From assembly GCF_013201975.1 (NCBI RefSeq), contig NZ_CP053845.1:620001-684000 (forward strand): 64,000 nucleotides of DNA, given 5' to 3'. The translations under genes were made by a program, and so were the position numbers. Numbering within the stretch: the stretch's first letter is position 1; every line of letters starts with the position of its first letter. The notes under the pieces were generated by a model. The model was not told the DNA's origin, made no database searches, and saw only the letters and a list, made by a program, of their open reading frames with translations. Below, in pieces: positions 18,042 to 29,543 of the stretch. Source of the DNA: Campylobacter sp. CCUG 57310 (lineage in GTDB: Bacteria; Campylobacterota; Campylobacteria; Campylobacterales; Campylobacteraceae).

Positions 18042-18725
18042 ATGCTTAAAAAAGCCTTTACTATGATTGAACTTGTGGTTGTTATTGTTGTTATAGGAAT
18101 TTTAGCTGCGATGGCTATACCAAGACTTGAGCGCGATAATCTTGCCGAAGCCGTCGATCAGATCGTCTCTCATATAAGATACACTCAACACCTTGCCATG
18201 CAGGATAATAAATTTGTAAATAATGACAATAACTGGCATAGAAGACGTTGGAGTATATTTTTTAGTAATGCAAATGTATGCAACGAAGGAAATTCTTGGA
18301 GGTATAATATATATTTTGATAATGACAACGTCACCGCTGGAACTTTTTCAGGTGGTCCAAATTCCGAAAATGAAATTGCAAGAGACCCTCAATACCAAGA
18401 CAAATTTATGAGCGCTGGATGGGCAGGGGCATCTAATGCTCAATGTAGAAATATGAGCAGTAAATACGATATAGGAAGAAGATTTGGCGTAACTAATGTC
18501 GCATTAGGAGGTATTTGTCAAGGAGATCCTAAGAATCCTTCCTTGACTATATCGTTTGATGAATTTGGAAGACCGATGCAAGAAGCAAGTATTGCAGCAT
18601 CTAGACCATATCAAAGAATAGTAAGAAGTGGTCAAGTATGTACTATTGCTATTACTGCATCAGGAAAAAATGCGATTATTAATCTAGCTCCGGAAACAGG
18701 ATTTATTTCTATAACATACCTATAA
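18042..18725 (+). CDS. Orphan type II/IV pseudopilin-like protein
   Basis: 227 residues. The N-terminus KKA|FTMIELVVVIVVIGILAAMAIPRL is a class III prepilin signal: cleavage after Ala5, Glu at mature position 5 and a hydrophobic helix to about residue 25. The body is Asn-, Gly- and Ser-rich with several cysteines (CNEG, QCRN, ICQGD, VCTI) that may form disulfides outside the membrane. It would be processed by a prepilin peptidase and join a competence/type II pseudopilus (Cts system in Campylobacter). No other pilus genes are in the window. Last gene before the rRNA operon. Confidence 0.82.
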   Translation: MLKKAFTMIELVVVIVVIGILAAMAIPRLERDNLAEAVDQIVSHIRYTQHLAMQDNKFVNNDNNWHRRRWSIFFSNANVCNEGNSWRYNIYFDNDNVTAGTFSGGPNSENEIARDPQYQDKFMSAGWAGASNAQCRNMSSKYDIGRRFGVTNVALGGICQGDPKNPSLTISFDEFGRPMQEASIAASRPYQRIVRSGQVCTIAITASGKNAIINLAPETGFISITYL

Positions 18726-18886
18726 AATTAGTACAGTATATCTTTAAAAAAGTTTTTCAGAAATTGTGTAATATAAGTATTATATTATTTATGTTTTTTT
18801 GAGTAAAATTTCTAAATTTTTAAAATTTTACTTCCAAAACCCCATCGTTTCCACATTTTTTAACCTCCCTTTAAGCTTTGCTCTTA

Positions 18887-18892
18887 TATAAT
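18887..18892 (+). promoter_or_regulatory. Candidate -10 of the rRNA promoter
   Basis: TATAAT in the context TTTGCTCTTATATAATTCC, about 240 bases before 16S. There is no good -35 at the expected distance, which is usual for Campylobacter sigma-70 promoters. Other weak -10 candidates occur upstream. Confidence 0.4.
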
Positions 18893-18964
18893 TCCAGCTC
18901 ACGAATTAAGAAACCACCTTTAACTTCTTCTTTCAAGTTAATAAAGCTTTTTCTTTTTTATCGT

Positions 18965-18975
18965 TGTTCTCTAAC
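18965..18975 (+). promoter_or_regulatory. boxA-like antitermination site in rRNA leader
   Basis: TGTTCTCTAAC matches 9 of 11 positions of the bacterial boxA core TGCTCTTTAAC, in the correct place between promoter and 16S. Expected to recruit NusB/NusE to the leader RNA. Confidence 0.5.
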
Positions 18976-18998
18976 TTAACACTGTTAAACTAATTAGT

Positions 18999-19032
18999 CA
19001 ATCTTTGAAATCTAAACAAGTGATCGATTGAG
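18999..19032 (+). other. 16S precursor processing stem, 5' arm
   Basis: Reads CAATCTTTGAAATCTAAACA... and is largely complementary to 20722-20753 downstream of 16S, with a few mismatches. Together they close the 16S precursor into a long helix of the type cut by RNase III. Confidence 0.75.
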
Positions 19033-19132
19033 CCAATTTACTTTCAGGCTTTCTTCGGAAAGTAGTTAGTAAATAAAACTAATTAATATAAATAAAAATT
19101 AAAAGTTTTTTGATTAAAAACTTCATATAAAT

Positions 19133-20647
<1,515 letters not shown>

Positions 20648-20721
20648 CTAGAGTACAATGAATATTCTCTCACAAGATATTCATCAAAGGAAAATTTAGA
20701 TTAGCCTTTTAAACTAATCTA

Positions 20722-20753
20722 CTCAATCATCCTTGTTTAGTTTTGAAAGATTG
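20722..20753 (+). other. 16S precursor processing stem, 3' arm
   Basis: CTCAATCATCCTTGTTTAG... pairs with 18999-19032 upstream of 16S. It lies between the 16S 3' end and tRNA-Ala. Confidence 0.75.
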
Positions 20754-20768
20754 ATATTGAAGCTAATT

Positions 20769-20844
20769 GGGGAATTAGCTCAGCTGGGAGAGCGCCTGCT
20801 TTGCACGCAGGAGGTCAGCGGTTCGATCCCGCTATTCTCCACCA
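20769..20844 (+). tRNA. tRNA-Ala (TGC)
   Basis: 76 nt including encoded CCA; cloverleaf with acceptor GGGGAAT/ATTCTCC, anticodon loop TTTGCAC giving TGC. First of the two spacer tRNAs. Confidence 0.97.
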
Positions 20845-20853
20845 AATACATTA

Positions 20854-20930
20854 GGGCCTATAGCTCAGCTGGTTAGAGTGCACCCCTGATAAGGGTGAGG
20901 TCACAAGTTCAAGTCTTGTTAGGCCCACCA
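20854..20930 (+). tRNA. tRNA-Ile (GAT)
   Basis: 77 nt with encoded CCA; acceptor GGGCCTA/TAGGCCC, anticodon loop CTGATAA giving GAT. Lies nine bases after tRNA-Ala, the usual Ala-Ile spacer order. Confidence 0.97.
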
Positions 20931-21053
20931 TTAATTAGTAAATAAATTAGTTTAACTACAAAAGATTTTAAACATCAAAGTTTAAATCAAGTATTCTAAA
21001 ATGAATATTTGCTTTAGACTTTGAATTATAGCCTATCTACTAATAAATACGGC

Positions 21054-21142
21054 AACGCTTAAAGCGTTGGTGTGCTTTAGGTGGGTGCAGGGAGTGAAAC
21101 TCCTGCTCGGAGCAAGAGCTTTGCTCTTGCGAGAAGTCTAAA
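21054..21142 (+). other. Folded element in the rRNA spacer
   Basis: Three hairpins in 80 bases: AACGCT-TAA-AGCGTT (21054-21068), GCAGGGAG/CTCCTGC (21087-21106) and GCAAGAG/CTCTTGC (21112-21130). The last two are enclosed by TTTAG (21076-21080) and CTAAA (21138-21142). It is clearly more GC-rich than the surrounding spacer. It may be only part of the precursor fold; no known RNA family is recognised. Confidence 0.5.
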
Positions 21143-21147
21143 ACGTT

Positions 21148-21201
21148 CTTTTATTTATCATTGTTAAGAGTCACAAGCAAGTTTTAAATAAAACAATTTT
21201 A
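21148..21201 (+). other. 23S outer processing stem, 5' arm
   Basis: CTTTTATTTATCATTGTTAAGAG (21148-21170) pairs with 24672-24688 apart from a bulge. The following GTTTTAAATAAAACAATTTT (about 21182-21201) is also largely complementary to about 24644-24663. Confidence 0.65.
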
Positions 21202-21405
21202 CAGGACTTGTTAAAGATTTAAATATCTTATCTCTTGAATATAATCAGTATTCAGAAGTTTAACGTCACAAGATATCTAGAGTTAAAACTTATCTATATA
21301 TCAGTTAATGCTTTCCGTCTTGGGGATGAGAGTTTAAATTTAGTAATAAACTTAAATTTGCTTCATATATTCATATATGATTTTAAATTTTTGTTATTTA
21401 TATTA

Positions 21406-21426
21406 CCTTTAACAAGGAAGTGATGC
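21406..21426 (+). other. 23S inner processing stem, 5' arm
   Basis: The 21 bases ending AAGGAAGTGATGC are complementary to 24611-24631 at all but one position. They flank the mature 23S ends closely, as expected for an RNase III stem. Confidence 0.8.
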
Positions 21427-21455
21427 GAATTAGAATATGAAATATACTAATAAAA

Positions 21456-24605
<3,150 letters not shown>

Positions 24606-24610
24606 AATAA

Positions 24611-24631
24611 GCATCACTTCCTTGTTAAGGG
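24611..24631 (+). other. 23S inner processing stem, 3' arm
   Basis: GCATCACTTCCTTGTTAAGG... pairs with 21406-21426 upstream of 23S, placing it just outside the mature 3' end. Confidence 0.8.
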
Positions 24632-24671
24632 TAAACCTTGCAAGAAAAGATTGTTGTTTAAAACGCTTTAA

Positions 24672-24688
24672 CTCTTAACAAATAAAAG
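24672..24688 (+). other. 23S outer processing stem, 3' arm
   Basis: CTCTTAACAAATAAAAG pairs with 21148-21170 upstream of 23S. Lies between 23S and 5S. Confidence 0.65.
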
Positions 24689-24778
24689 ACAGTGTTAAAT
24701 AAGAAATTAGGAAGCAGGTTGTTGAGATATAAATAAAAATATCTTGGTTAAACTCTGCAATGATTTTTTATTTAACAC

Positions 24779-24899
24779 TGCCCGTGACTATACAGACGAG
24801 GAAACGCCTTGCTCCATCTCGAACCAAGAAGCTAAGCTCGTCCTGGCTGATGATACTCTCCCTTACTGGGATGTTTGGAAAAGTAGGTCGTTGCGGGCT
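24779..24899 (+). rRNA. rrf: 5S ribosomal RNA
   Basis: About 120 nt. The core GAAACGCCTTGCTCCATC..CGAACCAAGAAGCTAAGCTC matches the epsilonproteobacterial 5S type, and the terminal helix pairs GCCCG (24780-24784) with CGGGC (24894-24898). Ends are estimated. Confidence 0.93.
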
Positions 24900-25399
24900 T
24901 TGTTATTATTCTTCTAAATTCATATCAAAAACAGCTAATCCAAAAATATTAACAATAAAGATAAAAATTTTTTACATTTATTATATTTTTACATACTTTT
25001 AAATTTAAACCGATTAGTTTTTAAATTCTTTATATATTTATCTGCTTTATTTACAATTATCCAAAGTAACTTCTGTATTTATTCTTTATATCTATAGTTT
25101 ATTTGTTTATTTTATTTATTAAGCTTGTATGATTACTTTACGAATTAAAAGATATTGTAAAAAGTCCATATTTTTTTATGGTCGTCTTTTAATTCATTTT
25201 TTCATAGAATTGTAAAGCTCCCTGTTATTAAGCTTTGTTAGTAACACAATCATAAATTTAATAGATTAAGACGCTTCTTGTGAAATTTAGATTAAAATAA
25301 ATTTGCTTATACTTATTTATAAATTTATCATTTCTTTAACATAGTGTTATAGAATTTTAACTACTTAAATTTAAACATCTTAATAAAAAGGAATTTACT
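24900..25399. other. AT-rich gap after the rRNA operon
   Basis: 500 bases with no credible gene. One inverted repeat is visible: GAATTAAAAGA at 25142-25152 with TCTTTTAATTC at 25185-25195, with an inner CCATA..TATGG. This could terminate the rRNA transcript late. TTATTAAGCTT occurs twice (about 25118 and 25227) as a short direct repeat. Confidence 0.6.
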
Positions 25400-25960
25400 A
25401 TGAATACGGTAAAAAATATACTATTAGCACTGATTATGCTTTGGCTATCTGCATTTGCTCAGATAAATTTAAACACGGCCACTAAAGAGGAGCTTATGAG
25501 CTTAAAGGGTATAGGAGAGTCCAAGGCTGAGGCTATAATGGAATATAGAAAAATGAATAAGTTTAACTCTATAGATGATATTAAGAATGTAAACGGAATA
25601 GGAGATAAGACATTTGAGGCGTTAAAGCAAGATATATCGGTATCGGGTAAAAGCGTAATGCCTGCTAATACTACTAAAAAGATAAAAGATAAAGTATCTA
25701 AAACAAAAGATACAAAAGAAAAAACAACTAAACAGGCAGACAAAGTAAAAGATACTAAAGACAGTCTAAGCAAAAAAGTTAAAGACAAAGAAGATAACTT
25801 AAAGAAAGAGGCAAAGAAGGCTAAGAGTAAAGAAGATAAGACAGATAAGGCTAAGGATGCAAAAGAGAAGATACAAGACGCCAAAGAGAGTATGAAGAAG
25901 GATACTAAAAAAACAAAAGAGAGTAAAGACGGAAAAATAAAGAAAGAGAAGAAGGGGTAG
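25400..25960 (+). CDS. ComEA-like helix-hairpin-helix protein with long Lys-rich tail
   Basis: 186 residues. A signal peptide (1-20, ending SAFAQ) is followed by a ComEA-type HhH domain (21-75: INLNTATKEELMSLKGIG, then KNVNGIGDKTFEALK), which binds DNA non-specifically. From about residue 85 to the end the protein is almost only Lys, Asp, Glu, Thr, Ser and Ala in KDK/KE/KAK runs, probably disordered and strongly basic. ComEA proteins pull transforming DNA into the periplasm; the short HhH form is common in Campylobacter. ATG 25400 has an AAAAGGAATT site. The tail is low-complexity DNA and may vary in length. Confidence 0.8.
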   Translation: MNTVKNILLALIMLWLSAFAQINLNTATKEELMSLKGIGESKAEAIMEYRKMNKFNSIDDIKNVNGIGDKTFEALKQDISVSGKSVMPANTTKKIKDKVSKTKDTKEKTTKQADKVKDTKDSLSKKVKDKEDNLKKEAKKAKSKEDKTDKAKDAKEKIQDAKESMKKDTKKTKESKDGKIKKEKKG

Positions 25961-25976
25961 TAAGGGTTTTTGGGGA

Positions 25977-25985
25977 GGGGGGGGG
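25977..25985. repeat. Run of nine G (candidate slippage tract)
   Basis: Nine consecutive G after GGGGA, 17 bases downstream of the ComEA-like stop and just upstream of the methyltransferase remnant. Poly-G runs of this length are hallmarks of phase-variable loci in Campylobacter. Here it is outside any intact frame. Confidence 0.85.
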
Positions 25986-25998
25986 AGTAAGGTATTGT

Positions 25999-26382
25999 TT
26001 GTATGGGATCACTACATTTGAAGAGGCAAACGCCTTTCATAAAGCAAGCTATGAAAATTTAGAAAATTTCGCAAGCGTCGGTGTGGTTTCGGGACTTTTT
26101 GAGCTATTTAGCGATAACGCGCTTATAAGAGCAGCTCTTGAAGGCTTTGGGCGTAGCGTGCGTAAGGGCGGATATCTCATCTATACGAATCAGCCGTATC
26201 ATCCGCAGCTTGAGATGATCGCAAGGGCGCTTTCAAGTCATAGAGACGGCGAAGCGTGGATCATGCGTAGACGAAGCGTGGTCGAGATGGATCAGCTTGT
26301 TAGTAGAGCGGGATTTAAAAAGATCCGCCACTGGATAGATGAGGACGGGATATTTACCGTTAGCGTCGCAGTGAAGGAGTGA
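25999..26382 (+). pseudogene. C-terminal remnant of a SAM-dependent methyltransferase (Methyltransf_20-like)
   Basis: 127 codons matching the C-terminal part of a family of about 300 residues: VGVVSGLFELFSDN, GGYLIYTNQPYHPQLEMIAR, EAWIMRRRSVVEMDQLV and DEDGIFTVSVA. In other bacteria this domain is often fused behind an alpha/beta hydrolase. The SAM-binding glycine loop and all upstream sequence are missing; similarity starts abruptly about 20 bases after the G9 tract. There is no ribosome binding site. The codons are GC-richer than the flanking Lys-rich gene. Best read as a gene broken by rearrangement. Confidence 0.75.
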
Positions 26383-26820
26383 AATTTGTTCGATTTTATG
26401 GGCTTTTGGATTAAAGAATTTCATTTTATGCAATATTTTACACGTATCAAATCCAATGTTTATCTTTCAAGTGTTTTATTGGTGTGAAAAAAGTTTACAG
26501 TCTTTATGTCTTGGATCATCCCTCTTCTTCCTCTTTCTGCTCTGGATACGAAAGCTACTTTTCGCCTCTTCAAGTAAGCAGCGGCAAAATTTCATAGAGT
26601 CAGGTTTAACTTTAGAGCAGTTTACAAATAAACAAAACGCACCTTCAGGCTTAAAAGCACTCTAAATTCGTTTGTGGAGTTTATGATAGCAGACTACATC
26701 TTTTTGTTGTATCCTGTTTGAAAATATGTCTTTTGAAATTTTATGAATTTTGATTGCGAAATTTAAATAAACATATCTTGCTTTGTAGTGTTTGCGGTAA
26801 TTTTATATACAAAATTTAGA
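26383..26820. other. Gap between methyltransferase remnant and tRNA array
   Basis: 438 bases. A 69-codon frame at 26456-26665 has no ribosome binding site and an atypical composition, so I do not call it. Nothing else stands out. Confidence 0.5.
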
Positions 26821-26895
26821 TGGTGACCCATACGAGACTCGAACTCGTGTTACCAACGTGAGAGGCTGGTGTCCTAACCGCTAGACGAATGAGCC
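26821..26895 (-). tRNA. tRNA-Glu (CTC), first type
   Basis: 75 nt with encoded CCA; acceptor GGCTCAT/ATGGGTC. The anticodon stem CCAGC/GTTGG encloses the loop CTCTCAC, giving CTC at 34-36. Last gene of the nine-tRNA transcript. Confidence 0.9.
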
Positions 26896-26916
26896 AACAA
26901 ATATAAAAAGATAAAA

Positions 26917-26992
26917 TGGTGCCCCGTGTAGGGCTCGAACCTACGACCCCATCATTAAGAGTGATATGCTCTACCAGCTGAGCTAACGAGGC
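26917..26992 (-). tRNA. tRNA-Lys (CTT)
   Basis: 76 nt with CCA; acceptor GCCTCGT/ACGGGGC. The anticodon loop CTCTTAA gives CTT. It differs widely from the two Lys(TTT) genes nearby, so it is a separate isoacceptor. Confidence 0.88.
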
Positions 26993-27011
26993 ACACACTA
27001 GAATTTTAAAA

Positions 27012-27088
27012 TGGCGCGGCGGACGGGGCTCGAACCCGCGACCTCCGGCGTGACAGGCCGATATTCTAACCAACTGAACTACCGCCGC
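27012..27088 (-). tRNA. tRNA-Asp (GTC), copy 1
   Basis: 77 nt with CCA; acceptor GCGGCGG/CCGCCGC, anticodon loop CTGTCAC. Identical to the copy at 27402-27478. Confidence 0.96.
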
Positions 27089-27100
27089 AACCAAGATAAA

Positions 27101-27176
27101 TGGTGGTCGCTATAAGACTCGAACTTATGACATCCACCTTGTAAGGGTGGCGCTCTACCAACTGAGCTAAGCGACC
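27101..27176 (-). tRNA. tRNA-Val (TAC), copy 1
   Basis: 76 nt with CCA; acceptor GGTCGCT/AGCGACC, anticodon loop CTTACAA. Identical to the copy at 27491-27566. Confidence 0.96.
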
Positions 27177-27215
27177 GAAACTAAATAACAAAAAGCTCAA
27201 ATTTTAGCTTTTTAA

Positions 27216-27291
27216 TGGCGACCCTTAGAGGATTTGAACCTCTGTTGCTACACTGAGAGAGTAGAGTCCTGGGCCACTAGACGAAAGGGTC
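27216..27291 (-). tRNA. tRNA-Glu (CTC), second type
   Basis: 76 nt with CCA; acceptor GACCCTT/AAGGGTC. The anticodon stem CTACT/TGTAG has a T-T mismatch next to the loop CTCTCAG, giving CTC. Its sequence is quite unlike the Glu tRNA at 26821. Identity is from anticodon and overall likeness to bacterial tRNA-Glu. Confidence 0.82.
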
Positions 27292-27309
27292 ACAACCCTA
27301 ATAAAATAA

Positions 27310-27385
27310 TGGTGTCCTGTGCTGGACTCGAACCAGCGACCCCTTCATTAAAAGTGAAATGCTCTACCGACTGAGCTAACAAGAC
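27310..27385 (-). tRNA. tRNA-Lys (TTT), copy 1
   Basis: 76 nt with CCA; acceptor GTCTTGT/ACAGGAC, anticodon loop CTTTTAA. Identical to the copy at 27572-27647. Confidence 0.96.
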
Positions 27386-27401
27386 AAAGCAAAATTTAAA
27401 A

Positions 27402-27478
27402 TGGCGCGGCGGACGGGGCTCGAACCCGCGACCTCCGGCGTGACAGGCCGATATTCTAACCAACTGAACTACCGCCGC
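27402..27478 (-). tRNA. tRNA-Asp (GTC), copy 2
   Basis: Exact duplicate of 27012-27088; the spacer to the Val gene (ACCAAGATAAA) is duplicated too. Confidence 0.96.
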
Positions 27479-27490
27479 AACCAAGATAAA

Positions 27491-27566
27491 TGGTGGTCGC
27501 TATAAGACTCGAACTTATGACATCCACCTTGTAAGGGTGGCGCTCTACCAACTGAGCTAAGCGACC
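27491..27566 (-). tRNA. tRNA-Val (TAC), copy 2
   Basis: Exact duplicate of 27101-27176. Confidence 0.96.
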
Positions 27567-27571
27567 GAAAA

Positions 27572-27647
27572 TGGTGTCCTGTGCTGGACTCGAACCAGCG
27601 ACCCCTTCATTAAAAGTGAAATGCTCTACCGACTGAGCTAACAAGAC
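27572..27647 (-). tRNA. tRNA-Lys (TTT), copy 2
   Basis: Exact duplicate of 27310-27385. First gene of the minus-strand array, about 24 bases downstream of the -10 hexamer. Confidence 0.96.
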
Positions 27648-27671
27648 ACGATTTCAAAAATTGAAGTTGTG

Positions 27672-27700
27672 ATTATACGCAAAAAGAACTTATTTGTCAA
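27672..27700 (-). promoter_or_regulatory. Consensus sigma-70 promoter of the tRNA array
   Basis: On the minus strand TTGACA (27700-27695) and TATAAT (27677-27672) are both exact consensus with a 17-base spacer. This is the best promoter in the window and is rare in Campylobacter, where -35 boxes are usually poor. Confidence 0.88.
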
Positions 27701-27987
27701 GCTTTTAAGCAGTCTTTGGCTAGATAAATTTAGCTAAACACGTCTATTTTGTAGGCACCATCTTAAAATTTAAACTATTATGCGCTTGAAATTTCTATGA
27801 ACTTAAAATAAAAACAAGTATTAATAATTTTTAGATACATGGATAAAGCTTGCTGGATTACAAAATTTAGATGATGTTTGAAGCTTAAGCAGAAAGATTT
27901 TTGATAAAAAAGAAGAGTAGGGCAAAATCTTGAAATTTTGATCGATTTTACCCTTGTATCGCTTTTAAAAATTTAAGCCAATCAAAT

Positions 27988-28020
27988 TAAGGCTAGCAAA
28001 CTGTATGAAAGCGAGCCTAA
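27988..28020 (-). terminator. Possible glnA terminator
   Basis: On the minus strand TTAGGCTCGC pairs with GCTAGCCTTAA with one mismatch around a 13-base loop, four bases after the glnA stop. The following bases are T-rich but not a clean T run. Confidence 0.45.
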
Positions 28021-28024
28021 TCAA

Positions 28025-29455
28025 CTAGCACGAGTAACAAGTTTTAAACTCATAAGCCGTAGGACGAGCCTCGTAAGGCCAAACTTGAGTTTCAAATTTA
28101 TAGTGCTGAAACGCGTCTATAAAGAGCTCACTCATTATCGGGCTTAGGTATTCGTTGTCGCGAATAAGCGCCTCAAGGCTACCGCGTAATGTGTGTGGCA
28201 ACTGTTCTATGCCTCTTTCGCGAATTTCATCAAGGTGTAGTTTGAATAAATTCTCATCCATCGGACCAACAGGTTCGATTTGTTTTTTAACTCCGTCAAG
28301 TCCTGCCATAAGCATCGCAGAAAACGCCAAATACGGACAAGCGGTGCTATCAGGGAAGCGAATTTCCGCTCTTACTGATTTTTCGCCCGAGCCGTAAGGA
28401 ATTCTGATGGAAGCCGAGCGGTTTTGGCTTGAGTAAGTTAAGATCGAAGGCGCTTCAAACCCTGGAATTAAGCGCTTATAGCTGTTTGTGCTCGGGTTTG
28501 TAAATGCCGCCACGCTTCTTGCGTGATGTAAAATTCCTCCGATATACCAGCGTGCAAAGTCGCTTAAATTTGCGTAGTTTCCTTTGCCGTAGAATAAGTT
28601 TTTGCCGTCTTTCCAGACTGATTGGTGTACGTGCATGCCGCTTCCGTTGTCTCCGTAAAGCGGTTTTGGCATAAATGTAGCCGTCTTTCCGTTTAGGTGA
28701 GCTACCATTTTAACCACGTATTTGTAAATTTGCACGTTGTCGGCAGCCTCAACCAAAGTACCAAATTTGACACCTATCTCGCCTTGTCCTTGAGCTACTT
28801 CGTGATGCACGACAAAGGTTTCAAGACCAACTTGCTCAAGCACCTGAACCATCTCCGCGCGCAGATCAACCATGCTGTCTGTCGGCTGAGTGGCTAGATA
28901 TCCGCCTTTCGTGCGCGGTCTATGACCCGTATTGTAGCTATCTGCAAAGTCTCTTGCATCGTTCCATTCGCCCTCTTCGGTATCAACCTCATACATCGCG
29001 CAGTTTGCTCTGTCGATGATTTTGACGTTATCAAATACGAAAAATTCGTTCTCCGGACCAAAATACGCCACGTCTCCCATGCCGCTTTCTTTTACGTAGG
29101 CCATAGCTTTTTTAGCTATTGAGCGCGGGCATTTTTCATACATTTGGTTTTTATATATATCAAATATATCGCAAAAGACAACCGCAGTCATATCGGCCGT
29201 AAACGGATCTAAAAACGCGCTTTGGGCTTCAGGCTTAAGTAACATGTCGGACTTATCTATAGGCTGCCAGCCTCCCGTAGAGCTTGCGTCAAAAGGTATC
29301 CCATACTCAAAAGCGTCTTTTTCTATAACTTTAGCATTGTATGTAAGAGAGTGCCATCCGCCGTTCATATCGGTGTATCTAAAATCTATAAATTTAACCT
29401 CGTTTTCTTTGCAAAATTCAAAAAAGTGATCGACACTCCTCACAAATTTTCCCAT
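28025..29455 (-). CDS. glnA: Glutamine synthetase type I
   Basis: 476 residues from the ATG at 29455, chosen for its AAGGAGATATAAGACA site; a frame extension to 29497 adds 14 unlikely residues. Makes glutamine from glutamate, ammonia and ATP. Present are the Asp-latch region, [11 protein letters not shown], the [10 protein letters not shown] ammonia/ATP motif and the [10 protein letters not shown] glutamate-binding flap. At the adenylylation site of enterobacterial enzymes (NLYDLPPE) this protein reads NLFKLHLDE, with Phe for Tyr, so GlnE-type adenylylation cannot occur. Monocistronic, with its own terminator-like hairpin. Confidence 0.96.
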   Translation of the reverse strand: MGKFVRSVDHFFEFCKENEVKFIDFRYTDMNGGWHSLTYNAKVIEKDAFEYGIPFDASSTGGWQPIDKSDMLLKPEAQSAFLDPFTADMTAVVFCDIFDIYKNQMYEKCPRSIAKKAMAYVKESGMGDVAYFGPENEFFVFDNVKIIDRANCAMYEVDTEEGEWNDARDFADSYNTGHRPRTKGGYLATQPTDSMVDLRAEMVQVLEQVGLETFVVHHEVAQGQGEIGVKFGTLVEAADNVQIYKYVVKMVAHLNGKTATFMPKPLYGDNGSGMHVHQSVWKDGKNLFYGKGNYANLSDFARWYIGGILHHARSVAAFTNPSTNSYKRLIPGFEAPSILTYSSQNRSASIRIPYGSGEKSVRAEIRFPDSTACPYLAFSAMLMAGLDGVKKQIEPVGPMDENLFKLHLDEIRERGIEQLPHTLRGSLEALIRDNEYLSPIMSELFIDAFQHYKFETQVWPYEARPTAYEFKTCYSC

Positions 29456-29543
29456 TGTCTTATATCTCCTTGGATTTAAATCTCGTAATTTTACCACATT
29501 TTTTAATGTTTAAGTTTGTTTTTATATTTATATTTTACCCGTT

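Larger units (their letters stand above)
18726..19132 (+). other. rRNA operon leader (no protein gene)
   Basis: 407 AT-rich bases between the pseudopilin gene and 16S. It holds a TATAAT hexamer, a boxA-like antiterminator and the upstream half of the 16S processing stem (listed separately). I see no open frame of note and no clear terminator for the upstream operon. Confidence 0.7.
20931..21455 (+). other. 16S-23S spacer after tRNA-Ile, with structured element and 23S processing arms
   Basis: 525 bases without a protein gene. It holds a GC-richer folded element at 21054-21142 and the 5' arms of two nested stems that close around 23S (21148-21201 and 21406-21426). A 62-codon frame at 21235 is AT-rich, lacks a ribosome binding site and is not a gene. 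Confidence 0.75.
27011..27570 (-). repeat. Duplicated Asp-Val tRNA block
   Basis: A block of about 170 bases (27011-27180) that holds tRNA-Asp, its spacer and tRNA-Val recurs exactly at 27401-27570. Between the copies lie tRNA-Glu(CTC) and tRNA-Lys(TTT); the Lys gene recurs after the second block, so the unit may be Lys-Val-Asp. Confidence 0.9.
27648..28024. other. Gap between tRNA array and glnA
   Basis: 377 bases holding the tRNA promoter at one end and a possible glnA terminator at the other. No gene seen between. Confidence 0.6.

Noticed and set aside
21235-21423. 62-codon frame in the 16S-23S spacer
   Set aside because: It lies in transcribed spacer that forms processing stems and lacks translation signals.
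25459-26040. 193-codon open frame on the minus strand opposite the ComEA-like gene
   Set aside because: It is the complement of a Lys-rich low-complexity gene, which yields a stop-free Phe/Ser/Leu-rich frame. It has no ribosome binding site, and the plus strand has a recognisable HhH domain.
26456-26665. 69-codon frame between the methyltransferase remnant and the tRNA array
   Set aside because: It has no ribosome binding site, atypical residue use and no recognisable similarity.
26816-27644. Repeated short minus-strand frames and a repeat pattern reminiscent of a CRISPR array
   Set aside because: The repeats are tRNA genes with cloverleaf pairing and encoded CCA; the spacing and unit sequences differ from a CRISPR array.
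26383-28024. Integrated element at the tRNA array
   Set aside because: No integrase, no att-like repeat and no foreign gene set were found; only a tRNA duplication and a gene remnant nearby.
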